Shown: positions 28,647 through 37,552, counted from the stretch's first letter. The stretch: 64,000 nt of DNA from Atribacter laminatus (GCF_015775515.1 NZ_CP065383.1:3037226-3101225); one strand, 5' to 3'. Notes: a model not told the origin generated them from the letters alone. Numbers and translations: made by a program.

Positions 28647-29212
28647 GGCTCTCCTTTCCCCATCTGCTTTAATATTTGTGTGCTCCGGCCACTGGGGTCA
28701 TATAAAGTATATATCTCCATTAAATTTCGAAAATCTCCTCGAAAGTCCAGTCCATACCCAACTACATAAATATCCGGGATTTCAAAGCACGAATAATGTA
28801 TAGGAACCTCAATAAATCGCCGGTCAGGACAATCTAAGAAAGTACAAGTCACAACACTGGATGGAAAACGTTTTTCCATAACCCGACTTAAATAATTTAA
28901 AGTGAGTCCGGTATCGATTATGTCTTCTACGATAATGACATCTCGATCGGCAACCTCTTCATTCAAATCTTTTTCAATTTCGACTTTTTTAAAACCGGTT
29001 TTATAATTTGATAATGCCATAAAATCAAGATCAAATGGAATAGTTAGCGAGCGAACTAAGTCCACGGTAAAAAAAATAGCACCCCGTAGGATTGAAATAA
29101 TCAGTGGCCTTTTCCCCATATAATCCTGGCTTATTTCAGCCCCTACTTCTTTAACTCTTTCTTCAATTTCAGATTGAGCGAATACACATTCACCCAGTTT
29201 AGATTCAATCAT
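28643..29212 (-). CDS. hpt: Hypoxanthine(-guanine) phosphoribosyltransferase
   Basis: Purine salvage enzyme joining hypoxanthine or guanine to PRPP. 189 aa. The PRPP loop VIIVEDIIDTGLTL (about residues 92-105) is diagnostic, with PLIISILRGA earlier and YVVGYGLDFRGDFRN near the C-terminus. Four-base overlaps link it to hisC downstream and to the kinase/nuclease-like fusion upstream. In many bacteria hpt sits with tilS and ftsH; here the neighbours are different. Confidence 0.94.
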   Translation of the reverse strand: MIESKLGECVFAQSEIEERVKEVGAEISQDYMGKRPLIISILRGAIFFTVDLVRSLTIPFDLDFMALSNYKTGFKKVEIEKDLNEEVADRDVIIVEDIIDTGLTLNYLSRVMEKRFPSSVVTCTFLDCPDRRFIEVPIHYSCFEIPDIYVVGYGLDFRGDFRNLMEIYTLYDPSGRSTQILKQMGKGEP

Positions 29213-30141
29213 AGGTCTTCCTCCACTTCAAACTTACGCAAAAGATGAGTATAATCTCGCGAATAAATAACTTTAATCTTTACATTTGGATAAAGGTCTT
29301 TCAGTCTTTTCACTTTTCGGTTTTTTTTCCTGACTAATTTTTGTTTTTGAGTGGTGAGTTCAATAAAAAGGTTAAAATCCGGTAAGTAAAAATCGGGAGA
29401 AAAAGCCTCGACGACATTTCCTTCGCTATCCCACTCCAAAGGAAAGGTACGTGGCTCATAAAGCCATTTGATTCGATAAAAATCCAATATTCGAGCAAAC
29501 TCTTCCTCGGAAGGATGGACAAATACAACTCGTTTTCCACCAAAGTCAAGGTTGGGAAACAATAATTGCTGTTCTTTGGGTGTACGATGAACACCTAAAT
29601 TGTTGATTGCTTCCTGAATAATTTGACAGGATTGGCTTACCGTATAGTAGGCAGTATTTAAAACCAAATGATAAATAAGAGGATTTTTCCAATCGGCGCC
29701 TAAGGCTTCAAGAAGAAATTTCTCTCTTTTTCGATCCAGCTCAGCTAAAATATGGGAAGCGGTGACTTCATCTTGTCGATATTTTTCCATAATTCTTTGC
29801 AAGCGAAGTTCTGGAGAAGAAACGATCAGTAAATGAAAAGCTCTGTGATCGTTTTGAAAAATTGTTTGTCCTCCCCGGCCAAGAAAAATTATTGGTCCCC
29901 TTTTAATCTGTTTCAGAAGAATCTCTTTCACGTTTTTTGCCCAAATGAGGAATTTCTGTCGATCAATATTCTCATCCAAATCTTCCTGATGGGCTTCATG
30001 AAGAAGTAAGGTTAATTGATCACGATCAATACATACGTAATTTAGCTGTTTTGATAATTGGGTAGCGATTTCATCACCGAGGCTTTCTGTTTCTCGAGAA
30101 ATAGTAATAATACCTACTTTTTCCACTTCATAATCCACCAC
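29209..30141 (-). CDS. Cytidylate-kinase-like P-loop domain fused to PD-(D/E)XK-like nuclease domain
   Basis: 310 aa with two parts. Residues 8-185 resemble the cytidylate-kinase-like family (AAK_26/Cytidylate_kin2): ITISRETESLGDEIA, CIDRDQL and FLGRGGQ. The P-loop is degenerate, as is usual there. Residues about 205-300 look like a restriction-endonuclease fold: a helix with EEEF, then WLYEP at 226-230, SPDFYLPDF with Asp250, IELT with Glu261, then a Lys-rich helix. The usual ExK Lys is Thr here, with Lys266/268 nearby. It is the first gene of the hpt-hisC-HAD operon and overlaps hpt by four bases. Role unknown; possibly a nucleotide-dependent nucleic-acid enzyme. Confidence 0.7.
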   Translation of the reverse strand: MVDYEVEKVGIITISRETESLGDEIATQLSKQLNYVCIDRDQLTLLLHEAHQEDLDENIDRQKFLIWAKNVKEILLKQIKRGPIIFLGRGGQTIFQNDHRAFHLLIVSSPELRLQRIMEKYRQDEVTASHILAELDRKREKFLLEALGADWKNPLIYHLVLNTAYYTVSQSCQIIQEAINNLGVHRTPKEQQLLFPNLDFGGKRVVFVHPSEEEFARILDFYRIKWLYEPRTFPLEWDSEGNVVEAFSPDFYLPDFNLFIELTTQKQKLVRKKNRKVKRLKDLYPNVKIKVIYSRDYTHLLRKFEVEEDL

Positions 30142-30198
30142 TGTTTTTTATATCTTATTATATACGAATTTACCTTCGAAGAATGGGTTTAATTCATT

Positions 30199-30227
30199 TT
30201 TAAGGTTTAAAAATTTGAAACCTTAAA
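30199..30227. repeat. Inverted repeat in divergent intergenic region
   Basis: Ten-base arms TTTAAGGTTT and AAACCTTAAA are separated by 9 bases. It sits 58 bases upstream of the minus-strand fusion gene and 171 bases upstream of the plus-strand thioredoxin-like gene, a suitable place for an operator. No regulator family is recognised. The rest of 30142-30397 is AT-rich and otherwise featureless. Confidence 0.4.
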
Positions 30228-30397
30228 GTTCATCAAACCAATGATATTATAAAAACACCTATTATTCCTTTTGGTTAAAAATCTTAGTTCATTTACCATT
30301 TGATTCTATCGATGGTATTATGCCGATTTTTAAATAAATACCAATATTTTTCCCCTTAAAGTTGCAGATCTCCTCACGAAAAAGTAAAATATAAACC

Positions 30398-30967
30398 ATG
30401 AAAAAAATGCTTTCTTCTTCAAATCTGGTCTTTTGGTTTTTACTGGTATTGTTGGGAACATTTCTTATGAATTCTTCCCAATCGCAAGCAGCGGCATGGC
30501 GTGATGTTCCTCCCTTCAGCCTTTACGACTTGGTCGGTCAAGAAATACCTTTTTCGGTTGATGATCAAATGATTGTCGTTCTCTTCTTATCCCCGGAATG
30601 TTTTACTTGTGATCGAGAACTATTTGCTGCTCAGCATCTCCAAAAAAACCTTCAATTCCAGTTGGTTCCCATTTGCGTTGGATGCGATTGGCGAGAAGTA
30701 AAGCGTATTCTGGAATCTCTAAATTTAGACTTACAGGTATATATGGGTACTGATGATTTAAAGGCAATTTGGGGTTTCTGGGAATTCCCGACCGCCTATT
30801 TAGTGGACCAAAATATGAAAATTGTTGAAAAATGGCAGGGTAAAATTACTGTTGAATCCTTAGAAAAAGAAATTCTAAACAATGCTCTTGCCAAAGAAAA
30901 AACAAAAAGAAAAAAAGCGGATGGCTCAACTTCTCCATCCGCTTGTAGTGACGGTGTTTGCTACTAA
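30398..30967 (+). CDS. Exported thioredoxin-fold (TlpA/redoxin-like) protein
   Basis: Signal peptide at 1-32 (ends AAA-W). The thioredoxin-fold core shows FLSPECFTCDRE with a CxxC pair (about 67-70), a second pair VPICVGCDW, and the cis-Pro site WEFPTAYLVD. Likely a periplasmic thiol oxidoreductase. The last 25 residues are an odd Lys/Ser-rich tail ending ACSDGVCY, encoded across an opposite-strand terminator. No clear Shine-Dalgarno lies before the ATG. Its 3' end overlaps the convergent secreted-protein gene by four bases. Confidence 0.8.
   Translation: MKKMLSSSNLVFWFLLVLLGTFLMNSSQSQAAAWRDVPPFSLYDLVGQEIPFSVDDQMIVVLFLSPECFTCDRELFAAQHLQKNLQFQLVPICVGCDWREVKRILESLNLDLQVYMGTDDLKAIWGFWEFPTAYLVDQNMKIVEKWQGKITVESLEKEILNNALAKEKTKRKKADGSTSPSACSDGVCY
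30902..30944 (-). terminator. Rho-independent terminator for the secreted-protein gene, inside an opposing coding region
   Basis: Read on the minus strand, a 10-bp stem (AAGCGGATGG, 30935-30944, pairing with 30915-30924) with a 10-base loop is followed by a run of seven T, then C and five more T. It begins 20 bases after the stop of the gene at 30964-31602. The same bases encode the Lys-rich tail of the plus-strand thioredoxin-like protein. Confidence 0.8.
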
Positions 30968-31602
30968 TTAGTTTCCCATTCTTGAAGCTCTAAATACAAC
31001 GATTTCAGCCCTTCATCAAGAGTATCAGAATCCATGATTTCTACGACGAATGGAAGAGGAGCCTCTTTTGAATAGAGCATTCGAACTGCCATTTGTTTAT
31101 CTTTCAATATCTCCACCCAGTAAGCCTTAAAACCAAAACGTTCTTCTGATGAAGGAACTTGGATGGTTAATTCTTCATCATCTTCTTTTGAAGTCCATAG
31201 AAAACCTTCTTTTAACTCTCCACCCATTAAGGTAACCGGCAGCAACATGAACTGAACTGCAAATACTGGCATAACAACTGCCATAGTCATAGGATTAGAG
31301 AAAAATAGATTATTAAATAAATTTTGACTATCATTTTTCGATGCTACAAAAGCGTTGGTAAAATGATCTTCCCCCAAAAGAAAATCGATATTCACTTGAT
31401 ACTTATCATCATTTTGGGGTACAACATCAACGGTAAGAGATCCTTCAGTAATACCATTCTTGTCTTCCTGTCGAATAAAATATTTTTGATGCTTTAAACT
31501 TTCAAAGTTTATAGCATCATTAAACATGTCCTGAGAAGAAGCAATAAAATGAATAGAAAAAACAAGAATAATAGTTATTAAAAAAATGATCTTGGATTTC
31601 AT
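30964..31602 (-). CDS. Secreted protein of unknown function
   Basis: 212 aa, no family recognised. Signal peptide 1-24 (hydrophobic ITIILVFSIHFIASSQ). The rest is predicted mostly beta, with EGSLTVDVVPQNDDKYQVNIDF and FGFKAYWVEILKDKQMAVRMLY strands. A hydrophobic stretch at about 100-120 (PMTMAVVMPVFAVQFMLLPV) could be buried or membrane-associated. The overall plan resembles lipoprotein-carrier or outer-surface beta-barrel-like proteins only loosely. It is convergent with the thioredoxin-like gene and closed by the terminator overlapping it. Confidence 0.7.
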   Translation of the reverse strand: MKSKIIFLITIILVFSIHFIASSQDMFNDAINFESLKHQKYFIRQEDKNGITEGSLTVDVVPQNDDKYQVNIDFLLGEDHFTNAFVASKNDSQNLFNNLFFSNPMTMAVVMPVFAVQFMLLPVTLMGGELKEGFLWTSKEDDEELTIQVPSSEERFGFKAYWVEILKDKQMAVRMLYSKEAPLPFVVEIMDSDTLDEGLKSLYLELQEWETN

Positions 31603-31724
31603 AAATATCTCCTCCCTTTTTCTTTTATTTTAACACGCACTACTTTCCTTATCCTACTATTTCTCAGTTTTTTATTTATTAAGTAAGGTATCCAAGAATG
31701 ATATAATGTGAAACAGTTTGATTT

Positions 31725-32495
31725 ATGAAGAGGGTGATTCATATTTCAGTTTTTTTTCAAACCTTAGAAAATCTATGGAATCAAAAAATTACCCCTCAAG
31801 AAGCAGAGAAACAATTACGTCAGCTTCTCTATGAAGACCTCGACTTCGCAAAAATTGATCATCATCGAGCGTTAAGGAAAGGGTTTCCTGAGGTGGTTTT
31901 TTGTCAGGGAAAAACTCAAGATCAAATTATAACTATCCTCAAGAAAATGAGCGAACAATATCCAAATTTATTAGCCACTCGGGTTCAACCTGATCATTTT
32001 TTAGCGGTACAGAAGGAGATACCGGATATCCAATATCATCCAACCGCTCGCCTGTTTATCTTAGAACGAAAACCAGCTGAAAAAAAAGGATGTGTTGCCG
32101 TAATCAGTGCCGGAACTGCTGATCTTCCGATAGCTGAGGAAGCTGCTGTAACTGCAGAACTTGCTGGAAGTTATATAAATCGGATTTATGATATTGGGAT
32201 CGCTGGTATTCACCGTCTTTTTTCTCATCTCGATCAATTATGGCAATCCAACGTTATCGTTGCAGTTGCTGGTATGGAGGGTGCTTTACCTGGGGTTGTT
32301 TCCGGTATGGTAGGACGGCCAGTGATTGCAGTACCCACCAGTGTTGGTTATGGAGCCCATTTTCAGGGTCTTTCGGCTTTACTAACCATGTTAAATTCAT
32401 GTTCACCAGGTATTGCCACGGTTAACATTGACAATGGCTTCGGTGCCGGATACCTTGCCCATCTTATTAATCAACTTGCTGAAGGAGAAAAATAA
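31725..32495 (+). CDS. larB: Nickel-pincer cofactor biosynthesis protein LarB
   Basis: Carboxylates and hydrolyses nicotinic acid adenine dinucleotide in nickel-pincer nucleotide synthesis. 256 aa. The C-terminal half is PurE-like, with ISAGTADLPIAEEAAVTAEL, GMEGALPGVVSGMVGRPVIAV and PTSVGYGAHFQG. An N-terminal helical region (ITPQEAEKQLRQLL) is typical of LarB. The ATG at 31725 lacks an obvious ribosome-binding site; a GTG at 31734 is an alternative. It is followed 3 bases later by larC. larE and larA are not in the window. Confidence 0.93.
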   Translation: MKRVIHISVFFQTLENLWNQKITPQEAEKQLRQLLYEDLDFAKIDHHRALRKGFPEVVFCQGKTQDQIITILKKMSEQYPNLLATRVQPDHFLAVQKEIPDIQYHPTARLFILERKPAEKKGCVAVISAGTADLPIAEEAAVTAELAGSYINRIYDIGIAGIHRLFSHLDQLWQSNVIVAVAGMEGALPGVVSGMVGRPVIAVPTSVGYGAHFQGLSALLTMLNSCSPGIATVNIDNGFGAGYLAHLINQLAEGEK

Positions 32496-32498
32496 ACT

Positions 32499-33710
32499 AT
32501 GATTCTTCATTGCGACTGTTTTTCTGGTATTAGCGGTGATATGTTTTTAGGTGGTTTGATAGATTTGGGTTTACCGATTGAATTTCTCCAAGAAGAACTC
32601 ACCAAATTAAAAATTCCTTTACTCATTCAAGCTGAAAAAGTTACCAAGAGATCGATTCAAGCCACCCAAGTTAAAATAACCGATCCCGAAGAACACCATC
32701 ATCACGCTCATCACCACGACCACAACCACCACCATCATCGACCAGCCAAAGAGTTGGTTCGTATCCTGCAAGAATCCGATCTCTCTTCTTCTATTAAAGA
32801 AAAAAGCATATCCCTGCTATGGAAGATTGCTCAGGCGGAAGGGAATATTCATGGACAAAAACCTGAAGAGGTCTTCCTTCATGAAGTCGGAGGTCTGGAT
32901 ACTATTGTTGATATTACCGGTGCAATAATTGGGCTCAATTATTTTCATATAAAAAAGGTTTTTGCCTCAACTATTCCTACCGGCTTTGGTTTTATCGAAA
33001 CTGCTCATGGCAAGTTACCTATTCCAGCTCCTGCTACAGTTGAGTTGTTAAAAGGTGTACCCATAAAGTCAGGTCATATTCCCTACGAGCTTACCACACC
33101 AACTGGGGCGGCTATAATCTCAGGTATAACCAACGAATTCGTTATTTTTCCTCATATGGTCATTGAAAAAATTGGTTATGGGGCAGGACACCATGATTTT
33201 GAAATCCCAAATACCCTTCGACTTTTTTTAGGACATATCCCTGAATATGAACAAACCGAAGAGAATATTCTTATCGAAACCAATCTTGACGATATGTCGC
33301 CTCAAATAATTGAATATGTGAGCGATAAACTTTTTGATATTGGCGCGCTTGATGTCTTTACTACTCCAATTTTCATGAAAAAACAACGTCCAGCTATCAA
33401 ATTGTCGATTATCATCCAGCCCGACTTGTTTGAAAGAGTTAAAAATATCCTTTTTCAAGAAACAACTACCTTAGGATTTCGAGAGTTTCAATTTAAAAAG
33501 GTATTTCTTGCTCGTGAAGATCGATTTGTAGAAACGGTTTGGGGGAAAGTTCGGGTAAAAATATCAAAACATCAAAAGGGTTTTAGGATAACCCCAGAAT
33601 ACGAAGAATGTAAAACCATTGCTCAAAAATTCCAAATTCCGCTCCTTGACGTGATTCGTTCCGTTCACCAGGCGGCAATAGAAAATGAACAAAACAACAC
33701 GACCTATTAA
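32499..33710 (+). CDS. larC: Nickel-pincer cofactor nickel insertase LarC
   Basis: CTP-dependent cyclometallase that inserts nickel into the pincer nucleotide. 403 aa in one uninterrupted frame, whereas some lactobacilli split larC by a programmed frameshift. It starts with HCDCFSGISGDMFLGG. A His-rich metal-storage stretch (residues about 66-84, with HHHH and DHNHHHH runs) is typical. HEVGGLDTIVDITG and ETNLDDMSPQIIEYV blocks are present. Directly downstream of larB. The substrate enzyme (a LarA-type racemase or epimerase) is not encoded nearby. Confidence 0.94.
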   Translation: MILHCDCFSGISGDMFLGGLIDLGLPIEFLQEELTKLKIPLLIQAEKVTKRSIQATQVKITDPEEHHHHAHHHDHNHHHHRPAKELVRILQESDLSSSIKEKSISLLWKIAQAEGNIHGQKPEEVFLHEVGGLDTIVDITGAIIGLNYFHIKKVFASTIPTGFGFIETAHGKLPIPAPATVELLKGVPIKSGHIPYELTTPTGAAIISGITNEFVIFPHMVIEKIGYGAGHHDFEIPNTLRLFLGHIPEYEQTEENILIETNLDDMSPQIIEYVSDKLFDIGALDVFTTPIFMKKQRPAIKLSIIIQPDLFERVKNILFQETTTLGFREFQFKKVFLAREDRFVETVWGKVRVKISKHQKGFRITPEYEECKTIAQKFQIPLLDVIRSVHQAAIENEQNNTTY

Positions 33711-33724
33711 AAAAAGCTAATCAA

Positions 33725-33928
33725 TCAGGATTCATCGCAATGACCTTTACATTTTGTTCCACATTTCTGACAAACTAACCTTTGCACCAGGGTTTCCCGT
33801 TCCTTTAAGGTAACAAAGCGCTTGATAACTCTTTTATCCTGTATCCATGCCCATTGACCTATGCGTTCATCTAAAGGAATGTCGCCAAGAACCAACTTTC
33901 TTTTGTCTAAATTACCACGCTTAGCCAA
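33725..33928 (-). CDS. Small Cys-rich zinc-ribbon-like protein
   Basis: 67 aa, function unknown. N-terminal half basic (MAKRGNLDKRKL), then a WAWIQDKRVIKRF segment. The C-terminal VCQKCGTKCKGHCDES gives four Cys and one His likely to bind a metal. The TTG start is well supported by GAGGAG 9 bases upstream. It converges with larC, the two stops being 14 bases apart. Small nucleic-acid-binding or metal-handling roles are possible; nothing specific is shown. Confidence 0.65.
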   Translation of the reverse strand: MAKRGNLDKRKLVLGDIPLDERIGQWAWIQDKRVIKRFVTLKERETLVQRLVCQKCGTKCKGHCDES

Positions 33929-34009
33929 GTTGAATCTCTCCTCTATCCAGAATATAGATATTTTTATAATTAATTATTAAGGTACTGATTTATGATATAA
34001 ATTTTATCC

Positions 34010-34735
34010 TTAGTCTTCGCCTAAATACGCTTTTCTGACTTTTTCATCAAAGAGTAAGCTTTTTCCTTCCCCACTGGTAGTGATTTTACCAGTTTCCATA
34101 ACATAGGCAAAATCAGATATTTCTAAGGCAGCCCGAGCATTCTGCTCGATGAGCAAGATGGTGGCTCCTTCCTGATTAATTTTTTTTATTATTTGAAATA
34201 TTTCTTTCACCAAAAGTGGAGCAAGCCCTAATGATGGTTCGTCCATCATTAACAATTGAGGGCGAGACATGAGAGCCCGGCCAACCGCTAACATCTGTTG
34301 TTCCCCACCACTCAGAGTTCCCCCTTTTTGCCATGTTCTTTCTTTCAACCGAGGGAAGATGGAAAAAATCCAATCCATATCATTTTTAATTTGAACCATA
34401 TCTTTTCTAATATAACACCCAAGTATGAGGTTTTCCATAACGGTAAGGTTCGGGAAGATTCTCCTTCCTTCGGGGACCATAGCGATTCCCATCTCGACAA
34501 TTCGGTGGGTTGGTAAATCGCCAATTAAGTTATCTTTTAATTTGATAGTTCCTGTCCTCGAGCGTACTAATCCAGAAATTGTTCTCAGTGTTGTACTCTT
34601 TCCGGCTCCATTCGCTCCAATTAAAGAAACAATCTTGTTTTTATACACTTCTAAGGATATCCCTTTTAAAGCATGAATCCCACCGTAATAAACATGGAGG
34701 TTATCTATTTTTAATAATGGTTGCTCAACATTCAT
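34010..34735 (-). CDS. livF: Branched-chain amino acid ABC transporter ATPase LivF
   Basis: Cytoplasmic ATPase of the HAAT family importer. 241 aa with Walker A GANGAGKST, signature LSGGEQQMLAVGRALM, Walker B LLMMDEPSLGLAP and H-loop ILLIEQNARAAL. The MVPEGRRIFPNLTVMENL phrase is characteristic of LivF. The start overlaps the livG stop by one base (TAATG). Last gene of the liv operon. Confidence 0.96.
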   Translation of the reverse strand: MNVEQPLLKIDNLHVYYGGIHALKGISLEVYKNKIVSLIGANGAGKSTTLRTISGLVRSRTGTIKLKDNLIGDLPTHRIVEMGIAMVPEGRRIFPNLTVMENLILGCYIRKDMVQIKNDMDWIFSIFPRLKERTWQKGGTLSGGEQQMLAVGRALMSRPQLLMMDEPSLGLAPLLVKEIFQIIKKINQEGATILLIEQNARAALEISDFAYVMETGKITTSGEGKSLLFDEKVRKAYLGED

Positions 34736-35511
34736 TATCCTTCCACTCCCAAGTAGGCTTCGATTACTTTTGGATTATTACGAATTTCATTCGGTGTCCC
34801 TTCGGCAATTTTAATTCCAAAATCCATTACCGCTACTTTTTCACAGATTCCCATGACGACTTTCATATCGTGTTCGATAAGCAGAATGGTTAAATTAAAC
34901 TCCCTGCGGATTCTCTGGATAAAACTCATGAGGTCCATGGTTTCATGGGGATTCATTCCTGCTGCTGGTTCATCTAATAAAAGAAGCTTGGGATGAGTAG
35001 CCAAGGCGCGGGCTATTTCCAACCTTCTTTGCTGGCCGTAGGGTAGGTTTTTGGCTTCCTCCTCCAGATTGAGCAAACCAACTGCTTCTAACAATTGTTT
35101 TCCTTCTTCTCTCATGGCCTTTTCTTGACGAATATATCCAGGGGTTTCCCACATGGCACTGAAAAAGGTTTTTTTAAGGTCTTTTTGGAAAGACACTAAA
35201 ACATTATCTAATACTGATAGGTTGCCAAATAAACGAATATTTTGGAAAGTTCTGGCAATACCAAGAGAAGTGATAGTATGGGGAGGAAGGTGGTTGAGCT
35301 CTTGATTCATAAAATCAACCTTCCCTTTAGTAGGAATATACTGACCAGTTATCATATTAAATATTGTTGTTTTCCCAGCTCCATTGGGACCAATTAATCC
35401 GGCTAAATCTCCGTCTTGAAGTTGGAAATTAAAATCATTAACAGCAATTAATCCACCGAAAACCATTGTTAATCCTTCTAAAGAGAGAATCGGTTCTATC
35501 CTATTGTTCAT
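34735..35511 (-). CDS. livG: Branched-chain amino acid ABC transporter ATPase LivG
   Basis: Second ATPase of the importer. 258 aa with Walker A GPNGAGKTT, GIARTFQNIRLFGNLSVLDNV (LivG hallmark), a non-canonical signature region NLPYGQQRRLEIARAL, Walker B LLLLDEPAAGMNP and ILLIEHDMKVVMG. It overlaps livM by 11 bases and livF by one, consistent with coupled translation and fixed stoichiometry. Confidence 0.96.
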   Translation of the reverse strand: MNNRIEPILSLEGLTMVFGGLIAVNDFNFQLQDGDLAGLIGPNGAGKTTIFNMITGQYIPTKGKVDFMNQELNHLPPHTITSLGIARTFQNIRLFGNLSVLDNVLVSFQKDLKKTFFSAMWETPGYIRQEKAMREEGKQLLEAVGLLNLEEEAKNLPYGQQRRLEIARALATHPKLLLLDEPAAGMNPHETMDLMSFIQRIRREFNLTILLIEHDMKVVMGICEKVAVMDFGIKIAEGTPNEIRNNPKVIEAYLGVEG

Positions 35512-36556
35512 CTTGTGGTTCCTTTTTCCTGAATAATCTAAAAACCAGATCCCACGATAATTCTTTGGTTCCGAATAACCCTCGTCGATAAAATATCATC
35601 ATAACGACCAACAACGCAGAGAAGACAACCATTCGCATACCAGGGATACCAGGTATAGTAAACGAACCAATAGTATGAGGAGCCTCGACTTCTCGAAGTA
35701 TTTCTTGAAGAAAGGCAAAAATAAAAGCAGTAACAACTGAACCGGTAATGCTCCCCAAGCCTCCTAATACAACAATAATCAGCAAATTAAAGGTCATTGC
35801 AAAGGTGAATAAAGTTGGAGAAACCGTACTAATTAAAGTAACAAAAAGACCTCCAGCCACACCAGCAAAAAAACCGCTTACGGCAAAGGCCAAAAGCTTC
35901 ATTCGAAAAGGATTAATGCCCATGGCTTGGGCAGCTATTTCATCCTCCCGAATTGCTTTTAAAGCTCTTCCATAACTGGAATTCACCAGATTCCGAATCA
36001 GAAAAACCGTAAGAAAAGCCAATCCACCCGTCCACCATAAATTGGTATATTGTGGAATACCTTTAATGCCCAAAGCGCCGTTGGTTAAGGGGATAAAATT
36101 ATTCGCTAAAACAAAAATGATCTCACTGAAGCCAAAGGAAGCAATTGCCAAATAATCTCCCCTAAGCCGAAGAGTAGGAAAACCGATGAGAAAAGCTCCC
36201 CCGGCTGCAACCAAACCACCAAAGACTAAAGAAAGAATGAAGAGATAGGACGGAAAGGTTATAACACTAAAAGGCCAAATTAAAGGGGTTAAAAAATAAA
36301 CCTGTATTTTTTGATAAACTGGTAACATTAACAAGGCAACGGTGTACCCACCTAAAGCCATAAATCCATTCGGACCTAAGGAAAATTGACCAGCTATTCC
36401 GTTGATCAAATTATAAGCAACAGCAGCAATAACATAGATAAAAGCGGTATTTAATATTCTTACCATATAGGCATTCAGGTAGTTTTGGGCTAACCATAAG
36501 CCAAACAATAAGATGACAAAAAGTATTGCTGTTAGAATATAATCTCTTTTCCCCAT
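35501..36556 (-). CDS. livM: Branched-chain amino acid ABC transporter permease LivM
   Basis: Inner-membrane channel subunit. 351 aa with about ten hydrophobic segments. The LivM phrase GQFSLGPNGFMALGGYTVAL (about 55-75) and the EAA-like loop SYGRALKAIREDEIAAQAMGIN (about 194-215) are clear. The C-terminal soluble tail ends EPQDEQ. It lies between livH and livG, 12 bases after the livH stop. Confidence 0.95.
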   Translation of the reverse strand: MGKRDYILTAILFVILLFGLWLAQNYLNAYMVRILNTAFIYVIAAVAYNLINGIAGQFSLGPNGFMALGGYTVALLMLPVYQKIQVYFLTPLIWPFSVITFPSYLFILSLVFGGLVAAGGAFLIGFPTLRLRGDYLAIASFGFSEIIFVLANNFIPLTNGALGIKGIPQYTNLWWTGGLAFLTVFLIRNLVNSSYGRALKAIREDEIAAQAMGINPFRMKLLAFAVSGFFAGVAGGLFVTLISTVSPTLFTFAMTFNLLIIVVLGGLGSITGSVVTAFIFAFLQEILREVEAPHTIGSFTIPGIPGMRMVVFSALLVVMMIFYRRGLFGTKELSWDLVFRLFRKKEPQDEQ

Positions 36557-36568
36557 TTTTTTCCCAAA

Positions 36569-37462
36569 TCACACCTTTTCTTTTAGAGTTTCGCCCATGA
36601 TTCCGTTTGGTTTAATGATTAAAAATAGAATTAACAAGCCGAAAACAAAGGCATCTTTATACCCGGTCAAGCTCGGGAAAAAAGCTGCTATGAGTATTTC
36701 GGCAAGGCCGATAATAAATCCTCCGATCATAGCACCAACGACATTTCCAATTCCACCAACCACCGCAGCGGTAAATGCTTTCCATCCTGGGAAAATACCC
36801 ATCAATGGGTTAATCTGGGGAAATTTGGCAGCCCACATGACTCCTCCGGCACCAGCTAACGCCGATCCAAGAGCGAAGGTATAAAGAATGATCTGATCGA
36901 TATTCACACCCATAAGTCGAGTAGTTTCCATATCTTTGGCCACAGCCCGCATGGCCATTCCCACTTTGGTTTTATAGACAATATAAAGCAAGACCAATAA
37001 AATACCAATACTAATGATTGGTACCCAAAAGCTCACCCCCTGAATTTTAGCGCCGGCAATAACATAGACGTTTTTCATGAGGTCGGGACGAGGAAACCCT
37101 TTCGGTCTGGCTCCTAAAACCACTAAACCTAAATTTTCCAAAAAATAAGACACTCCGACGGCAGTAATTAAGGCCGAAATACGTGGTGCAGACCGGAGGG
37201 GACGATAAGCCACTCTTTCAATCGTCATTCCCACTATGGCACACAATACCACGCTAATTATAACTGAAAGCCACCAGGGAAGCATAAATATGGCAATCAT
37301 ATAAAAAGCAAAGTAAGTGCCAAGCATAAAAACATCGCTATGGGCAAAATTAATCAAACTGAGGATGCCATATACCAGTGTATAACCGATTGCCAATAGT
37401 GCGTAGAGACTTCCCAGGGAAAATCCATTCATCAATTGCTGAAAAAATTGGGTAAAACTCAT
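36569..37462 (-). CDS. livH: Branched-chain amino acid ABC transporter permease LivH
   Basis: Inner-membrane channel subunit paired with LivM. About 297 aa. LivH hallmarks: GSLYALLAIGYTLVYGILSLINFAHSD (as segments from about residue 14), the cytoplasmic loop VGMAMRAVAKDMETTRLMGVN and the C-terminal KPNGIMGET. I take the ATG at 37462, which has GAGG 8 bases upstream; the frame extends seven codons further. A terminator separates it from livK. Confidence 0.95.
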   Translation of the reverse strand: MSFTQFFQQLMNGFSLGSLYALLAIGYTLVYGILSLINFAHSDVFMLGTYFAFYMIAIFMLPWWLSVIISVVLCAIVGMTIERVAYRPLRSAPRISALITAVGVSYFLENLGLVVLGARPKGFPRPDLMKNVYVIAGAKIQGVSFWVPIISIGILLVLLYIVYKTKVGMAMRAVAKDMETTRLMGVNIDQIILYTFALGSALAGAGGVMWAAKFPQINPLMGIFPGWKAFTAAVVGGIGNVVGAMIGGFIIGLAEILIAAFFPSLTGYKDAFVFGLLILFLIIKPNGIMGETLKEKV

Positions 37463-37552
37463 TTTTATATCCTCATCATTCAATATAATGAATCAATGTA
37501 TGCCGATATATTCTACTCAAAAGGTCCCAAGAAAAAAAGGGTTTTAAAAAAT

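Noticed and set aside
32690..32755. His-rich stretch that could look like low-complexity noise or a tag
   Set aside because: It lies inside larC at the position where LarC proteins usually have a His-rich metal-binding insert.
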